From the NCBI GenBank assembly GCA_964036045.1, contig OZ038389.1, positions 36,970,912 through 37,034,911 of the forward strand: a stretch of DNA of 64,000 nucleotides. Reading direction: 5' to 3'. A program made the position numbers and the translations under genes. The DNA comes from Eutreptiella sp. 'Long Island Sound 2002' (taxonomy: Eukaryota; Euglenozoa; Euglenophyceae; Eutreptiales; Eutreptiaceae). Positions 42,760 to 54,403 of the stretch are shown piece after piece. Below the pieces are notes generated by a model. That model saw only the letters and a program-made list of their open reading frames with translations, did no database searches and had not been told where the DNA came from. Each line of letters starts with the position of its first letter. The first letter of the stretch is position 1.

Positions 42760-43500
42760 TTCAGATGCCCGACCCCATCCACTGGCAGCACACAAGGGGC
42801 ACACACACCAGCAGCATCACACGGCGTTACTCCGGTGCCCCACCATCAGACTGGAATGTCTTATCCCGGGACCACACCACTTCTTTTGGACATGTTCGGC
42901 TGGCATCACGGGCAATGGCGTTTGGAAACAGAAGCACAGAACCAGAAACAGACATAACCGGCAAATTGAGAGAAGAAAAAGGCCAAGTGACAGTCCGGGG
43001 GGTGGGGGGGGGGGTATTTCAAAGGGGGGGGGGGGGGGGCAGGGTACCCCAGAGAACCGGCCACAGGTTTGACCGACGCCTGTGTGACGCACGTCGGTCC
43101 GAATCCTGGTGCCATGCTCACTGCCTCTTTCCACAGGGATACGGCCAAGGCCCCATCGCTGGCACAGGACATCGGTGCTGGGCCAGACAAATGGAATTCA
43201 GGGCTCCGACCAAGATGAGCTAGCGTAGCCTGCTCACTTTGCAGTACTCGAGATAACCTCTCCGAATCAAGGTCCAGAGCTGTCCAGTGCTACGATGATC
43301 CCACAATGGCTGTGGTAGCGGATCTGAGACGTAGTGAGGATTAGAGGTATAGATATGGGTGTACATATAGATCATACATGCTGTTCCATGTGCACCATGA
43401 TGCTCACGTGGCAAAATGGTCGTCAAAGGGCCTATGCCTGTGGATTAGTGTGTCAGAATTCCTTTCGGTGCTGGCCTCAGCATGGTCCAGCAGGGAGAGC
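42760..43500. repeat. Dispersed repeat D, copy 4 (diverged)
   Basis: It shares the order of copy 3: GGTGCCCCACCATCA, GGCATCACGGGCAATGGCGT, the G-runs at about 43000-43040, GGTACCCCAGAGAACCGGCC, CATATAGATCATACATGCTG, CAAAGGGCCTATGCCTGTGG and CTCAGCATGGTCCAGCAGG. It is clearly older than copies 1-3. A tRNA B-box-like GGTCCGAATCC lies at about 43096. Confidence 0.75.
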
Positions 43501-43564
43501 GCAATGATTTAGCTTGGATATGGGCATAGCAGACATACAGAGTACATACACCATCAACCACCCC

Positions 43565-44132
43565 CCTGATTCGGCGAAGAAATCACAACAATTCGGCAGA
43601 ACAATTCGGCGGGCCTATTTTTCGGCGAAATGCTTCCCAGTCACCAGGAGTATGGCCCTGGCCCCCCAAACACACTGTCCCTTTGGTTGCTGTGTTGTCA
43701 GAGACATGTGGAAACCCTTATTAGCTGAAAAAAAATTTTGCATCCTGCTCGTTGTATAAGACGTGCAGAGCGAACACAAAATTCGCAAACTGCCCCCTCA
43801 TCGGCATCAGGATACTTGTCCCGAAGAAAATCTTGATCAGCGGAGGACAACGAATCCCAGGGGACCAAAGACACGTCTTTTTGTGGACAGTAAAAACACT
43901 TCATGGTGGCAATCTGAACAACCAATGTACAAAGAAAAGGTATTATGCAGTGTCCCAAAGTAAGTGACGCCTCCAACTCAGGTGACCCAGAACCCAGAAA
44001 CCCCAACATGTCGGCAAAACGAGGGGGCAAAGTCCCAGAAACCTAGTGATTCGGCCAAACCAAATCGGCGAGATTCAGAAACCCAACAATTCGGCAGACC
44101 AATTCGGCAAAATCGGCCAAACAGCCGCCGAA
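43565..44132. repeat. Clustered AATTCGGC motifs flanking an ORF
   Basis: Four motif copies at about 43569-43630 and five or six at about 44048-44132 have the form ATTCGGC(A/G/C)(A/G). The ORF at 43698-43904 lies between the two clusters. The 8-mer is rare elsewhere in the window. Confidence 0.6.
43698..43904 (-). CDS. C4-finger ORF, copy 1 (unknown family)
   Basis: The ATG at 43904 has a strong GCCACCATG context. The product starts MKCFYCPQKDVSLVPWDSLS and continues DKYPDADEGAVCEFCVRSAR. A pair C-x2-C near the N-terminus and another C-x2-C about 35 residues later suggest one zinc site. The ORF at 59476-59691 matches in length, spacing and several positions (M-x-C-x2-C, SL, AD, LR, K-P, AD, C-x2-C-V, AR). 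After about residue 50 homology ends and the frame runs to a stop at 43698, perhaps past an unseen splice donor. No known domain is assigned. Confidence 0.5.
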   Translation of the reverse strand: MKCFYCPQKDVSLVPWDSLSSADQDFLRDKYPDADEGAVCEFCVRSARLIQRAGCKIFFQLIRVSTCL

Positions 44133-44156
44133 TTGGGGGGGGGGGGGGGTTGCACC

Positions 44157-44558
44157 ATGAGACTATGTGACCAGTGTCACATTGTACATATTGTGCCTTT
44201 TCGGACCCCTCTGGCGGCTGATGCACAGTATTGCACCAACAACTGCCACGCCGTAGTTGACGAGGCAACTCTGAGAGCCGTAACAATGACCATAGCACCG
44301 TCGATGATCCCCAGTGTTTTGCTTTCAGATCCGGTGCACTCAGTGTGCAATTGCGCTCTCAAGGTAGTCCCGGATCAGTGTAGGTGGGCTGCCTCACAGG
44401 GGGAGTGTGTCCTCGCAAATAGGGGGAGGGGGCTGTCAGCAACCAGGGGGCCCATGTTCCCCTTGATAGCACCTGAGGACCCAAGGCTTGTGCTGGCTCC
44501 CACAGGGCGGGGGGGAATGGCGTGGGGCTGCAATCCCCCGAAGAGTTCCTGGGCCTGA
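44157..44558 (+). CDS. Hypothetical Cys-rich ORF
   Basis: The 133-codon frame starts directly after a G-run and in a GCACCATG context, with MRLCDQCHIVHIV and later DAQYCTNNCH: CxxC plus CxxxC. It diverges from the C4 ORF on the opposite strand and shares its flanking motif cluster. The C-terminal half is low-confidence. It may be a chance frame. Confidence 0.25.
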   Translation: MRLCDQCHIVHIVPFRTPLAADAQYCTNNCHAVVDEATLRAVTMTIAPSMIPSVLLSDPVHSVCNCALKVVPDQCRWAASQGECVLANRGRGLSATRGPMFPLIAPEDPRLVLAPTGRGGMAWGCNPPKSSWA

Positions 44559-44890
44559 GAATCATCACACAAAACGGTTTTGGATGTTCACCCGAGGTGG
44601 GGGGTGCATCATGATTCGGGGAGCATGTGGTGCTGCGGCCCATGGATCAGTGGAGAGTGGGACCAATGAGGCAAATGCAAGGAAACACTCGACATGGACC
44701 AGAACGTTGCCTTTGGCCGTCTCACTGAACGGCGCGGTAGAACGCAGCCCCTGCGCCGGGTGCTGCCTTGACTTTGCCGGACCGGGCTGACCACTGTTCC
44801 CTGTCAGGCGGTTGGCTCGGAATTCTGTGCAGCTGTTGGGCATGGGACTGGAGGCTGGGGGGGTGGGTAGGGGCAGGGGCGGGACAGAGA

Positions 44891-44956
<66 letters not shown>

Positions 44957-45579
44957 ATAGGCGTTGGGCTTGAAGGCACTTGGGCCGTGGGGGAATGTTT
45001 GCCCGGCGCGCGCCCGGTGCGCTATCTGTGTAGGGGATCAATGGTCGGTTCCGATAGACTGAATGTCCCCGCCATAGACAATTCCAGCCATTAGTCCAGC
45101 AGTACTGTGTAGCTCAATCAATGCACGTGTCCCCTTCTTGGTTGGGGTGCTCCACTATGTAAGGTACAATGAGGCGTTTCTTGCGGTTAGCTCTGTGGGT
45201 CACTTGTGTGCATGTCCTGTCTGCCGACTCCAGTGAACAACCAGGATCAATAAAAAGCAGTCGTCCTTAAGGTGTGGACTGCATTCACTTGTTTACGTGC
45301 GAACTGGCTGGGCTGCAAAGCATGGCACTCACTCGGCCTTTCCCCGTCAGTTGCTGTTTAATTTCAAGAAGAGCAGGGGGTAACATACAGATTCAGCAGG
45401 GGGGGGGGGTACATACAGAAGTGAGAGTATAAGATACAGAGGATAAAGTAAAAGAGCAGGTGTGACGTGTAAGCCGTGTGCAATCTGTACTGTAAGAAGA
45501 GTGTGGCGTCATGTATGTAGTATCTATCTGTGTAGTAAGTATCCTGGCGCTAGCCTCAAGTTTATCCCCACCCAGGGAA
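44559..45579. other. Gene-free; GA microsatellite and element-end motif
   Basis: A (GA)n run of about 70 bp lies at 44885-44955. GGGGGAATGTTTGCCCGGCG at about 44988-45008, followed by a further GCGC stretch, matches the end of the Cys-finger element family. Nothing coding is supported. Confidence 0.5.
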
Positions 45580-45683
45580 GTCCCCCAAGTAGACCACATT
45601 GGACCGCAAATCTTCCCTGCAAATCACGTTGCACAAGCCGGAATATGAGAATTCAACAACACAAAATGTCACTGAGAATGTGC

Positions 45684-45938
45684 TTAAAAAATAATATTAT
45701 TCCCACAAGTGTGGGTGTCAATACATTCACGACAATAGTGCTCCTTACACTCACCACAAACTGTGACGGTGGAGCGCTTGTGACAACACAACGCACACAC
45801 TTCCACCTCATCCTCCCCCTCATCCTGCGTGGCGGCCGAGTTGCTCCTGTCTGTCCAAACATGAGGCAGAACATGGTCCCATGGTCCATCAGGAGGGTGG
45901 TGGACCTGCCTCCAAACGCAAAATTGAGAAAAATGCAA
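45684..45938 (-). pseudogene. Cys-rich finger fragment of transposase-like protein, copy 2
   Basis: The 84-codon frame ends with CALCCHKRSTVTVCGECKEH and CRECIDTHTCG, followed by a stop, and is preceded by VHHPPDGPWDHVLPHVW and an acidic linker. The Cys/His spacing equals that at 4739-4849. The 3' tail (CCCCCAAGTAGACCACATTG) recurs in the 4.6-kb and 9.7-kb copies. The catalytic core is absent. A piggyBac-type finger is the best comparison. Confidence 0.6.
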
Positions 45939-46113
45939 TAAAATACGGACGGACTAGTGCAACTCCCCACGCCTCAATGCCACAAGCAAGCAAACAATTG
46001 CTCAATGTGTGTGCAATACATCACCCCTTCCTTCTCGCGGGGCCCAGAAATGGGCGGGTTGGCTACGTAGGGGGAATCCTTGCACTGCGCGCGCAGTGCG
46101 CGCTACTTTTAGA

Positions 46114-46491
46114 CTATGTTCCCCCCGAAGAGCCCCTAGGCACGGCCCTTGGAAACACCCTTAGAATTAGGCGATCCAAATTGGACTGGTGGGGACCTTG
46201 AGGGGGACATTCCCGCTTCTTGTGGCCTGGTGAAGGACCAGGGGCCTTTGGGGGGGAACTTGACTGTGTGTTGGGCAGTGGAGAGAGGCAGCGGCAATCA
46301 CGTGGCGAGTCTGAACTTGGGATGGCAAAGAAGATGGATTCCATCTTGCATTGCCCATTCACGACTCTCAACCCATCTTGGTAGTATTCCAAGTGGAGGA
46401 GTCCGTCTTCAGCCGTCCCAACCACCGTGGCAGGAGGTCGCAGGCCATTGGAGCGGGTGCAGAACACCCTATCCCCAATACTGAGATCCAT
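46114..46491 (-). CDS. Small Tudor/SH3-like domain protein (possible first exon)
   Basis: The ATG at 46491 starts MDLSIGDRVFCTRSNGLRPP and continues ATVVG, GLLHLEYYQDG and VVNGQCKMESI. GDRV-x-C followed by a P-A-T-V-V strand and an aromatic-rich turn is typical of small Tudor/SH3-type barrels. Residues after about 60 are Pro/Ser-rich and may be intron or linker. It begins 22 bp before the first unit of the tandem array. A mobile-element origin is possible because the dispersed repeat at 46073-46185 overlaps its end. Function unknown. Confidence 0.35.
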   Translation of the reverse strand: MDLSIGDRVFCTRSNGLRPPATVVGTAEDGLLHLEYYQDGLRVVNGQCKMESIFFAIPSSDSPRDCRCLSPLPNTQSSSPPKAPGPSPGHKKRECPPQGPHQSNLDRLILRVFPRAVPRGSSGGT

Positions 46492-49400
46492 GGAGAAAAT
46501 GGGCCTGAACACGTCACCGGTTCAGTCCGGTATCATGAACAGCCAAAGCGTTCACTGCTATACACACAATGGAGGTGTGTGAGTACTGTCTTAAATAAAA
46601 TAAAATAGAACGATGTAGCCATCGAATGGCTGCGCCTGACGAGAGACGTCTTCGGCAGGTGCCACATAGTTGCAGAAGGACTGTAGGCCAGAAAGGCCGC
46701 CGGCGCGGGAAAATGAAGGGTGTCTGGCTGCCAAAATCATCAACTAAGCACACCGTAGCACCTGCCTCGCCCCCACCCACTCACCCCACGGGGAAAGGCA
46801 GCAACTGCAGCCAGGACCCCGTCAAACTGCTGAAAAAAACGCATGAAAAAGCAGTCCCTCCCTCCCTCGTTTTGGGCTTCTCAGGGGCTTTCCATATCTC
46901 ACAGACCAGTCGGCAGCAAAGGCAGAAAGATGGGCACACGCCAGCCCTACCCCCGAGCCAACAGCCAGACTGACCTCAAGGGCTCCAACACAGGAAAACA
47001 GGCAGGCCCCCGCACATCTTGGGAGACCCTCATAAACATAGGGACACAGGACCTCGAGCTCCTGAGATAGGAGAGGACATCGCAGACCTCCTAGACCAAG
47101 CTGGTGTCGCTCCCTGGCGGCAGATTTGGTGCAAGCAAAACATTATCTCGAAACTGTGCCAGGCTGCACCACACTGGACCCCGCACCGAATTGGCACGCA
47201 CACGCGACACACAGACACTTTGTTTAAAGTGATAGTGGTTCATGACCGCCTCTCGCAGACAGTTGGAGTCCAGTCCCCGCTCCCCGACACCAATATAAAC
47301 ACGTGGTTGCAAAGACCAGCAGTAAATCAGAACGAATATCTAAAGCCGAAACACATTGGGTGGGGGGGTCCTTTTGGCTGGGACGAGCATGATGGAGCCA
47401 AGTGGTATGGCTCGGCGCCTGGCAGCTGGTGCCATGTCGTCGCCGCCCAGAGTAGACAAAAGGCACACATTTACACTGGTGCTTCAGAGGGAACCGTGTG
47501 TGTGGGCTATTGAAATGGCCGACTGGCGGCAACAATTATCAGACTGCCGAGAGGGGACAGGTCACTGCAGAGGCGGCCAGCCCAGCCTGCTCATCCCCCC
47601 CCCCCCCTGTGACTGCAAGCAATCGGTCCCTGACCCTGTCACTTCTGTGTTTAAACCAAGGTTTGATGCTAAACTTTGGGTACGACCCGAGGAGTAACGG
47701 CATTGGTGTATCATTCCCCCTCCAATACGGCATTGGTTTCCAGCCAGTGTAAAAGCCGTTGGTAGGCTTGTACACACGTGCACAGCAAGTGATGGGCAAC
47801 CGCATACGCCGCGCACATATAATGTTTTCCGCATACCAGGGGGACGCGGCATACACACACTGCATCGCTTTCAAGACAGAAACCCGCCGGGGGGGGGGGG
47901 GTAAGACCGCAGTTGACAGGTGGTGTCAGCGCTGTTTGAGTGGGGGCTGGTCGTCGCGCAAGACCTGTCATTCAATGGGGCCCCATTCATTGACACGTCG
48001 AATGGCATATGGTATCCACACCCTCCAGGGCCAAAGGGAAGCCAGCACGTGTGAACCTTGACGCCGAAGCCACAGGGACCAGCACGAGACGCCCCACTCT
48101 TCGGGGCATGGGGCATACACTACCTCCTAAAAGAAGTAACATCACTGGGCAACACCTCAGGTCGGGGCCACGGCGCCAAATGGATCAAGGCAGGGAGCTG
48201 GGGGGGAGGGGTGCATTGATGAACCCCCCCTCCCCTCTCTGAACCCGCCTCCGCACATGTCAACTGCTTCGGAACTCATGCAGAGCAACTGACATGTCAC
48301 CGGTTCAGTCCGGTATCATGAACAGCCAAAGCGTTCACTGCTATACGCACAATGGAGGTGTGTGAGTACTGTCTTAAATAAAATAAAATAGCATGATGTA
48401 GCCATCGAATGGCTGCGCCTGACGAGAGACGTCTTCGGCAGGTGCCACATAGTTGCAGAAGGACTGTAGGCCAGAAAGGCCGCCGGCGCGGGAAAATGAA
48501 GGGTGTCTGGCTGCCAAAATCATCAACTAAGCACACCGTAGCACCTGCCTCCCCCCGCACCCACCCACTCACCCCACGGGGAAAGGCAGCAACTGCAGCC
48601 AGGACCCCGTCAAACTGCTGAAAAAAACGCATGAAAAAGCAGTCCCTCCCCCCCTCGTTTTGGGCTTCTCAGGGGCTTTCCATATCTCACAGACCAGTCG
48701 GCAGCAAAGGCAGAAAGATGGGCACACGCCAGCCCTACCCCCGAGCCAACAGCCAGACTGACCTCAAGGGCTCCAACACAGGAAAACAGGCAGGCCCCCG
48801 CACATCTTGGGAGACCCTCATAAACATAGGGACACAGGACCTCGAGCTCCTGAGATGTCGGAGAGGACATTGTAGACCTCCTAGACCAAGCTGGTGTCGC
48901 TCCCTGGCGGCAGATTTGGTGCAAGCAAAACATTATCTCGAAACTGTGCCAGGCTGCACCACACTGGACCCCGCACCGAATTGGCACGCACACGCGACAC
49001 ACAGACACTTTGTTTAAAGTGATAGTGGTTCATGACCGCCTCTCGCAGACAGTTGGAGTCCAGTCCCCGCTCCCCAACACCAACATAAACACGTGGTTGC
49101 AAAGACCAGCAGTAAATCAGAACGAATATCTAAAGCCGAAACACATTGGGTGGGGGGGTCCTTTTGGCTGGGACGAGCATGATGGAGCCAAGTGGTATGG
49201 CTCGGCGCCTGGCAGCTGGTGCCATGTCGTCCGCGCCCAGAGTAGACAAACAGCACACATTTACACTGGTGCTTCAGAGGGAACCGTGTGTGTGGGCTAT
49301 TGAAATGGCCGACTGGCGGCAACACATATCAAACTGCCGAGAGGGGACAGGTCACTGCAGAGGCGGCCAGCCCAGCCTGCTCATCCCCCCCCCCCCTGTG

Positions 49401-50789
49401 ACTGCAAGCAATCGGTCCCTGACCCTGTCACTTCTGTGTTTAAACCAAGGTTTGATGCTAAACTTTGGGTACGACCCGAGGAGTAACGGCATTGGTGTAT
49501 CATTCCCCCTCCAATACGGCATTGGTTTCCAGCCAGTGTAAAAGCCGTTGGTAGGCTTGTACACACGTGCACAGCAAGTGATGGGCAACCGCATACGCCG
49601 CGCACATATAATGTTTTCCGCATACCAGGGGGACGCGGCATACACACACTGCATCGCTTTCAAGACAGAAACCCGCCGGGGGGGGGGGGGTAAGACCGCA
49701 GTTGACAGGTGGTGTCAGCGCTGTTTGAGTGGGGGCTGGTCGTCGCGCAAGACCTGTCATTCAATGGGGCCCCATTCATTGACACGTCGAATGGCATATG
49801 GTATCCACACCCTCCAGGGCCAAAGGGAAGCCAGCACGTGTGAACCTTGACGCCGAAGCCACAGGGACCAGCACGAGACGCCCCACTCTTCGGGGCATGG
49901 GGCATACACTACCTCCTAAAAGAAGTAACATCACTGGGCAACACCTCAGGTCGGGGCCACGGCGCCAAATGGATCAAGGCAGGGAGCTGGGGGGGAGGGG
50001 TGCATTGATGAACCCCCCCTCCCCTCTCTGAACCCGCCTCCGCACATGTCAACTGCTTCGGAACTCATGCAGAGCAACTGACACGTCACCGGTTCAGTCC
50101 GGTATCATGAACAGCCAAAGCGTTCACTGCTATACACACAATGGAGGTGTGTGAGTACTGTCTTAAATAAAATAAAATAGCATGATGTAGCCATCGAATG
50201 GCTGCGCCTGACGAGAGACGTCTTCGGCAGGTGCCACATAGTTGCAGAAGGACTGTAGGCCAGAAAGCCCGCCGGCGCGGGAAAATGAAGGGTGTCTGGC
50301 TGCCAAAATCATCAACTAAGCACACCGTAGCACCTGCCTCCCCCCCACCCACCCACTCACCCCACGGGGAAAGGCAGCAACTGCAGCCAGGACCCCGTCA
50401 AACTGCTGAAAAAAACGCATGAAAAAGCAGTCCCTCCCCCCCTCGTTTTGGGCTTCTCAGGGGCTTTCCATATCTCACAGACCAGTCGGCAGCAAAGGCA
50501 GAGGGATGGGCACACGCCAGCCCTACCCCCGAGCCAACAGCCAGACTGACCTCAAGGGCTCCAACACAGGAAAACAGGCAGGCCCCCGCACATCTTGGGA
50601 GACCCTCATAAACATAGGGACACAGGACCTCGAGCTCCTGAGATGCCGGAGAGGACATTGTAGACCTCCTAGACCAAGCTGGTGTCTCTCCCTGGCGGCA
50701 GATTTAGTGCAAGCAAAACATTATCTCGAAACTGTGCCAGGCTGCACCACACTGGACCCCGCACCGAATTGGCCCGCACACACACACAC

Positions 50790-51813
50790 TATTGCGAGAC
50801 AAACGGGCAACAACTCAGTTTCCGAGTGTCAGAATCCTCGTTGGTTGGACATCAAACAAGACAGAGTATGTCCGACGCCAATAGGCGCCTTTCTGCAGTA
50901 CAGGGCGAGAGGAAGAGGCACATCCTGCTCCCGATCACGACCGTCTCCAGCCCTCGGCAGCCGCGCAGAGCGCTAAGCCAAGGGCCTGTGAAGGGCAGAA
51001 ACAGGGGTCACCTAAGCTCAGATTTGGGTTGCGGGAATTCTTCAGAGCCCTCACCTCAGTGCCCCTGCACTACGGTCGGCGACAACGAGGCCCGTGGAAT
51101 CACCGGTTACGACCAACCAGCATTGTATGGGGGCGTGTGTGTACAGGGGGTGGAAAAACGGCAGGATACGAGGTCAGCATGCACCATCATTGGTGCATTA
51201 CACACACACATTGTCTGTGGGGTTGCTTCTGCACTGGCATGTGGGGTCGGGGCACATCTGTGTCAATCTGTCCAAATTCTCTGCGTCCCAGCTCTAGGCC
51301 CCATTAATTCCCTCAACTGTGAGACTGTCCGGAAGTCGCCACGAGCTGTATGCTTCCCCCGCCCGCATGTTTGCCGCATGTTTGCATGTTTGCCAAGCCA
51401 GCATTTAATTGCAGAAACCACTACACACCGTTTCGCTGGCATATGGTAGGACAGATGATGCATTATCGTTACCGTTGCCTTTTCGGGGTGGGGGCTCCCG
51501 CAGTACGCTCTGTGGATGGCGCCATGTAGGGCTATCACTGCGGTGGTTCTTTTGAAACCCGACAGCAGTACTACTTGGAGCCAGGCTGCCGCACTTAAGA
51601 TCTGGCCACACCAGGATGTAGACCAGCCTGCTGTGTTCTTGAGTACCCCTGTTAGAATACCCGGGAGGTAATGTTTGCTCGACCTGTGTGGTGTTTTGAA
51701 CGGTGCATCCAACTTAAGTAACCACTCTGGGGTTAGCGCAGCTGGTTCGGCGAAAGCCGTTCCCCCCGCATCCTCAGAACACAACACCATCACAACACCT
51801 ACTGCCAACACTA

Positions 51814-51856
<43 letters not shown>

Positions 51857-51872
51857 CAAACACACAGACTTG
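50790..51872. other. Foreign block replacing the middle of unit 3
   Basis: Compared with unit 2, roughly 470 bp (from about 49000 to 49472) are missing and about 1.08 kb is present instead. Both junctions are CA-rich: a short (CA)n at 50771-50788 and a long (CA)n at about 51815-51867. This points to rearrangement through microsatellites. It contains the peroxiredoxin-like exon fragment at 50806-50903. Confidence 0.7.
50806..50903 (-). pseudogene. Fragment of the peroxiredoxin-like gene's last exon
   Basis: About 85 bp match 5840-5925, including a perfect 33-bp-class stretch through GTCCGACGCCAATAGGCGCC and TTTCTGCAG. It covers the stop-proximal half of exon 4 and some 3' flank. It is too short to code and was probably carried here by DNA repair or template switching. 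Confidence 0.75.
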
Positions 51873-54403
51873 GTTGCGACCCGAGGAGTAACGGCATTGG
51901 TGTATCATTCCCCCTCCAATACGGCATTGGTTTCCAGCCAGTGTAAAAGCCGTTGGTAGGCTTGTACACACGTGCACAGCAAGTGATGGGCAACCGCATA
52001 CGCCGCGCACATATAATGTTTTCCGCATACCAGGGGGACGCGGCATACACACACTGCATCGCTTTCAAGACAGAAACCCGCCGGGGGGTGGTAAGACCGC
52101 AGTTGACAAGTGGTGTCAGCGCTGTTTGAGTGGGGGCTGGTCGTCGCGCAAGACCTGTCATTCAATGGGGCCCCATTCATTGACACGTCGAATGGCATAT
52201 GGTATCCACACCCTCCAGGGCCGAAGGGAAGCCAGCACGTGTGAACCTTGACGCCGAAGCCACAGGGACCAGCACGAGACGCCCCACTCTTCGGGGCATG
52301 GGGCATACACTACCTCCTAAAAGAAGTAACATCACTGGGCAACACCTCAGGTCGGGGCCACGGCGCCAAATGGATCAAGGCAGGGAGCTGGGGGGGAGGG
52401 GTGCATTGATGAACCCCCCCTCCCCTCTCTGAACCCGCCTCCGCACATGTCAACTGCTTCGGAACTCATGCAGAGCAACTGACATGTCACCGGTTCAGTC
52501 CGGTATCATGAACAGCCAAAGCGTTCACTGCTATACGCACAATGGAGGTGTGTGAGTACTGTCTTAAATAAAATAAAATAGCATGATGTAGCCATCGAAT
52601 GGCTGCGCCTGACGAGAGACGTCTTCGGCAGGTGCCACATAGTTGCAGAAGGACTGTAGGCCAGAAAGGCCGCCGGCGCGGGAAAATGAAGGGTGTCTGG
52701 CTGCCAAAATCATCAACTAAGCACACCGTAGCACCTGCCTCCCCCCGCACCCACCCACTCACCCCACGGGGAAAGGCAGCAACTGCAGCCAGGACCCCGT
52801 CAAACTGCTGAAAAAAACGCATGAAAAAGCAGTCCCTCCCCCCCTCGTTTTGGGCTTCTCAGGGGCTTTCCATATCTCACAGACCAGTCGGCAGCAAAGG
52901 CAGAAAGATGGGCACACGCCAGCCCTACCCCCGAGCCAACAGCCAGACTGACCTCAAGGGCTCCAACACAGGAAAACAGGCAGGCCCCCGCACATCTTGG
53001 GAGACCCTCATAAACATAGGGACACAGGACCTCGAGCTCCTGAGATGTCGGAGAGGACATTGTAGACCTCCTAGACCAAGCTGGTGTCTCTCCCTGGCGG
53101 CAGATTTGGTGCAAGCAAAACATTATCTCGAAACTGTGCCAGGCTGCACCACACTGGACCCCGCACCGAATTGGCACGCACACGCGACACACAGACACTT
53201 TGTTTAAAGTGATAGTGGTTCATGACCGCCTCTCGCAGACAGTTGGAGTCCAGTCCCCGCTCCCCAACACCAACATAAACACGTGGTTGCAAAGACCAGC
53301 AGTAAATCAGAACGAATATCTAAAGCCGAAACACATTGGGTGGGGGGGTCCTTTTGGCTGGGACGAGCATGATGGAGCCAAGTGGTATGGCTCGGCGCCT
53401 GGCAGCTGGTGCCATGTCGTCCGCGCCCAGAGTAGACAAAAGGCACACATTTACACTGGTGCTTCAGAGGGAACCGTGTGTGCGGGCTATTGAAATGGCC
53501 GACTGGCGGCAACACATATCAGACTGCCGAGAGGGGACAGGTCACTGCAGAGGCGGCCAGCCCAGCCTGCTCGCCCCCCCCCCCCCCTGTGACTGCAAGC
53601 AATCGGTCCCTGACCCTGTCACTTCTGTGTTTAAACCAAGGTTTGATGCTAAACTTTGGGTACGACCCGAGGAGTAACGGCATTGGTGTACAATCCCCCC
53701 TCCAATACAGCATTGGTTTCCAGCCAGTGTAAAAGCCGTTGGTAGGCTTGTACACACGTGCACGGCAAGTGATGGGCAACCGCATACGCCGCGCACATAT
53801 AATGTTTTCCGCATACCAGGGGGACGCGGCATACACACACTGCACTGCTTCATGTAGCGCGAAGCACTGCCATCTCGGGTTAGTCACTTGCCATTGCCAC
53901 TGGAGCATCACATCATACAACTACTTCGCATACTTCGCGGCGGTGTGGGAACACGGGGGCACAAATCACAAGAGCACAGATCGAAAAAACCGAAAAGCGA
54001 ACTCCCTCGAGAGCGCACTGGCCCCCACACGAATGACAACGGAAGCAACGTCCCTTTAGACCCAGCGACACACCCGGACCACCTCCGCGCTTAGAATTTC
54101 TGTAAACGCAGCAGACCACCACGTGACTCAGCACACGAACTCACAATCCGTGAAAGAGAAGAAGGCGTTCACAGTGTTTCGACGTTCGCGACCCAAGAAG
54201 ACAAAGAGGGAGTTTCGGTTGGGAGTTTCATGAAGCCCCAATGACAGACAACGACGCTTGGAATGCGCGACTCAGAAGTCACGCCCATACGCAAGACCCC
54301 TTTGGAGGTTAGGGGGGCCGACCGGACAGGGGGTTGAATTGGACACATTTCGATCACGGCAACCAACACACTTGAGGGCTGGGCGGCTGCAACCGCAACA
54401 CCT

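Larger units (their letters stand above)
46513..53855. repeat. Tandem array of ~1.79-kb units
   Basis: Units start at GTCACCGGTTCAGTCCGG: 46513, 48296, 50085 and 52486. Units 1 and 2 are 1,783 and 1,789 bp and almost identical. Unit 3 is interrupted: its middle is replaced by about 1.08 kb of other sequence (50790-51872). Unit 4 is cut at about 53855, 70 bp before segmental duplication B. Each unit has TTAAATAAAATAAAATAG near its start and a C- and a G-run. Minus frames such as RLSSGAAIRWLHHAILFYLR are conserved between units simply because the units are so alike. No domain is recognised. Confidence 0.93.

Noticed and set aside
43060-43110. B-box-like GGTCCGAATCC in repeat D copy 4
   Set aside because: Absent from copies 2 and 3 at the same place and without a matching A box.
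42521-43223. Overlapping open frames in repeat D copy 4
   Set aside because: They read through G-runs in all frames and are not conserved with copies 2 and 3 at protein level.
47019-49541. Repeated frames of 100-165 codons in the 1.79-kb units
   Set aside because: They are conserved only because the units are near-identical DNA. No domain, and several frames on both strands are equally conserved.
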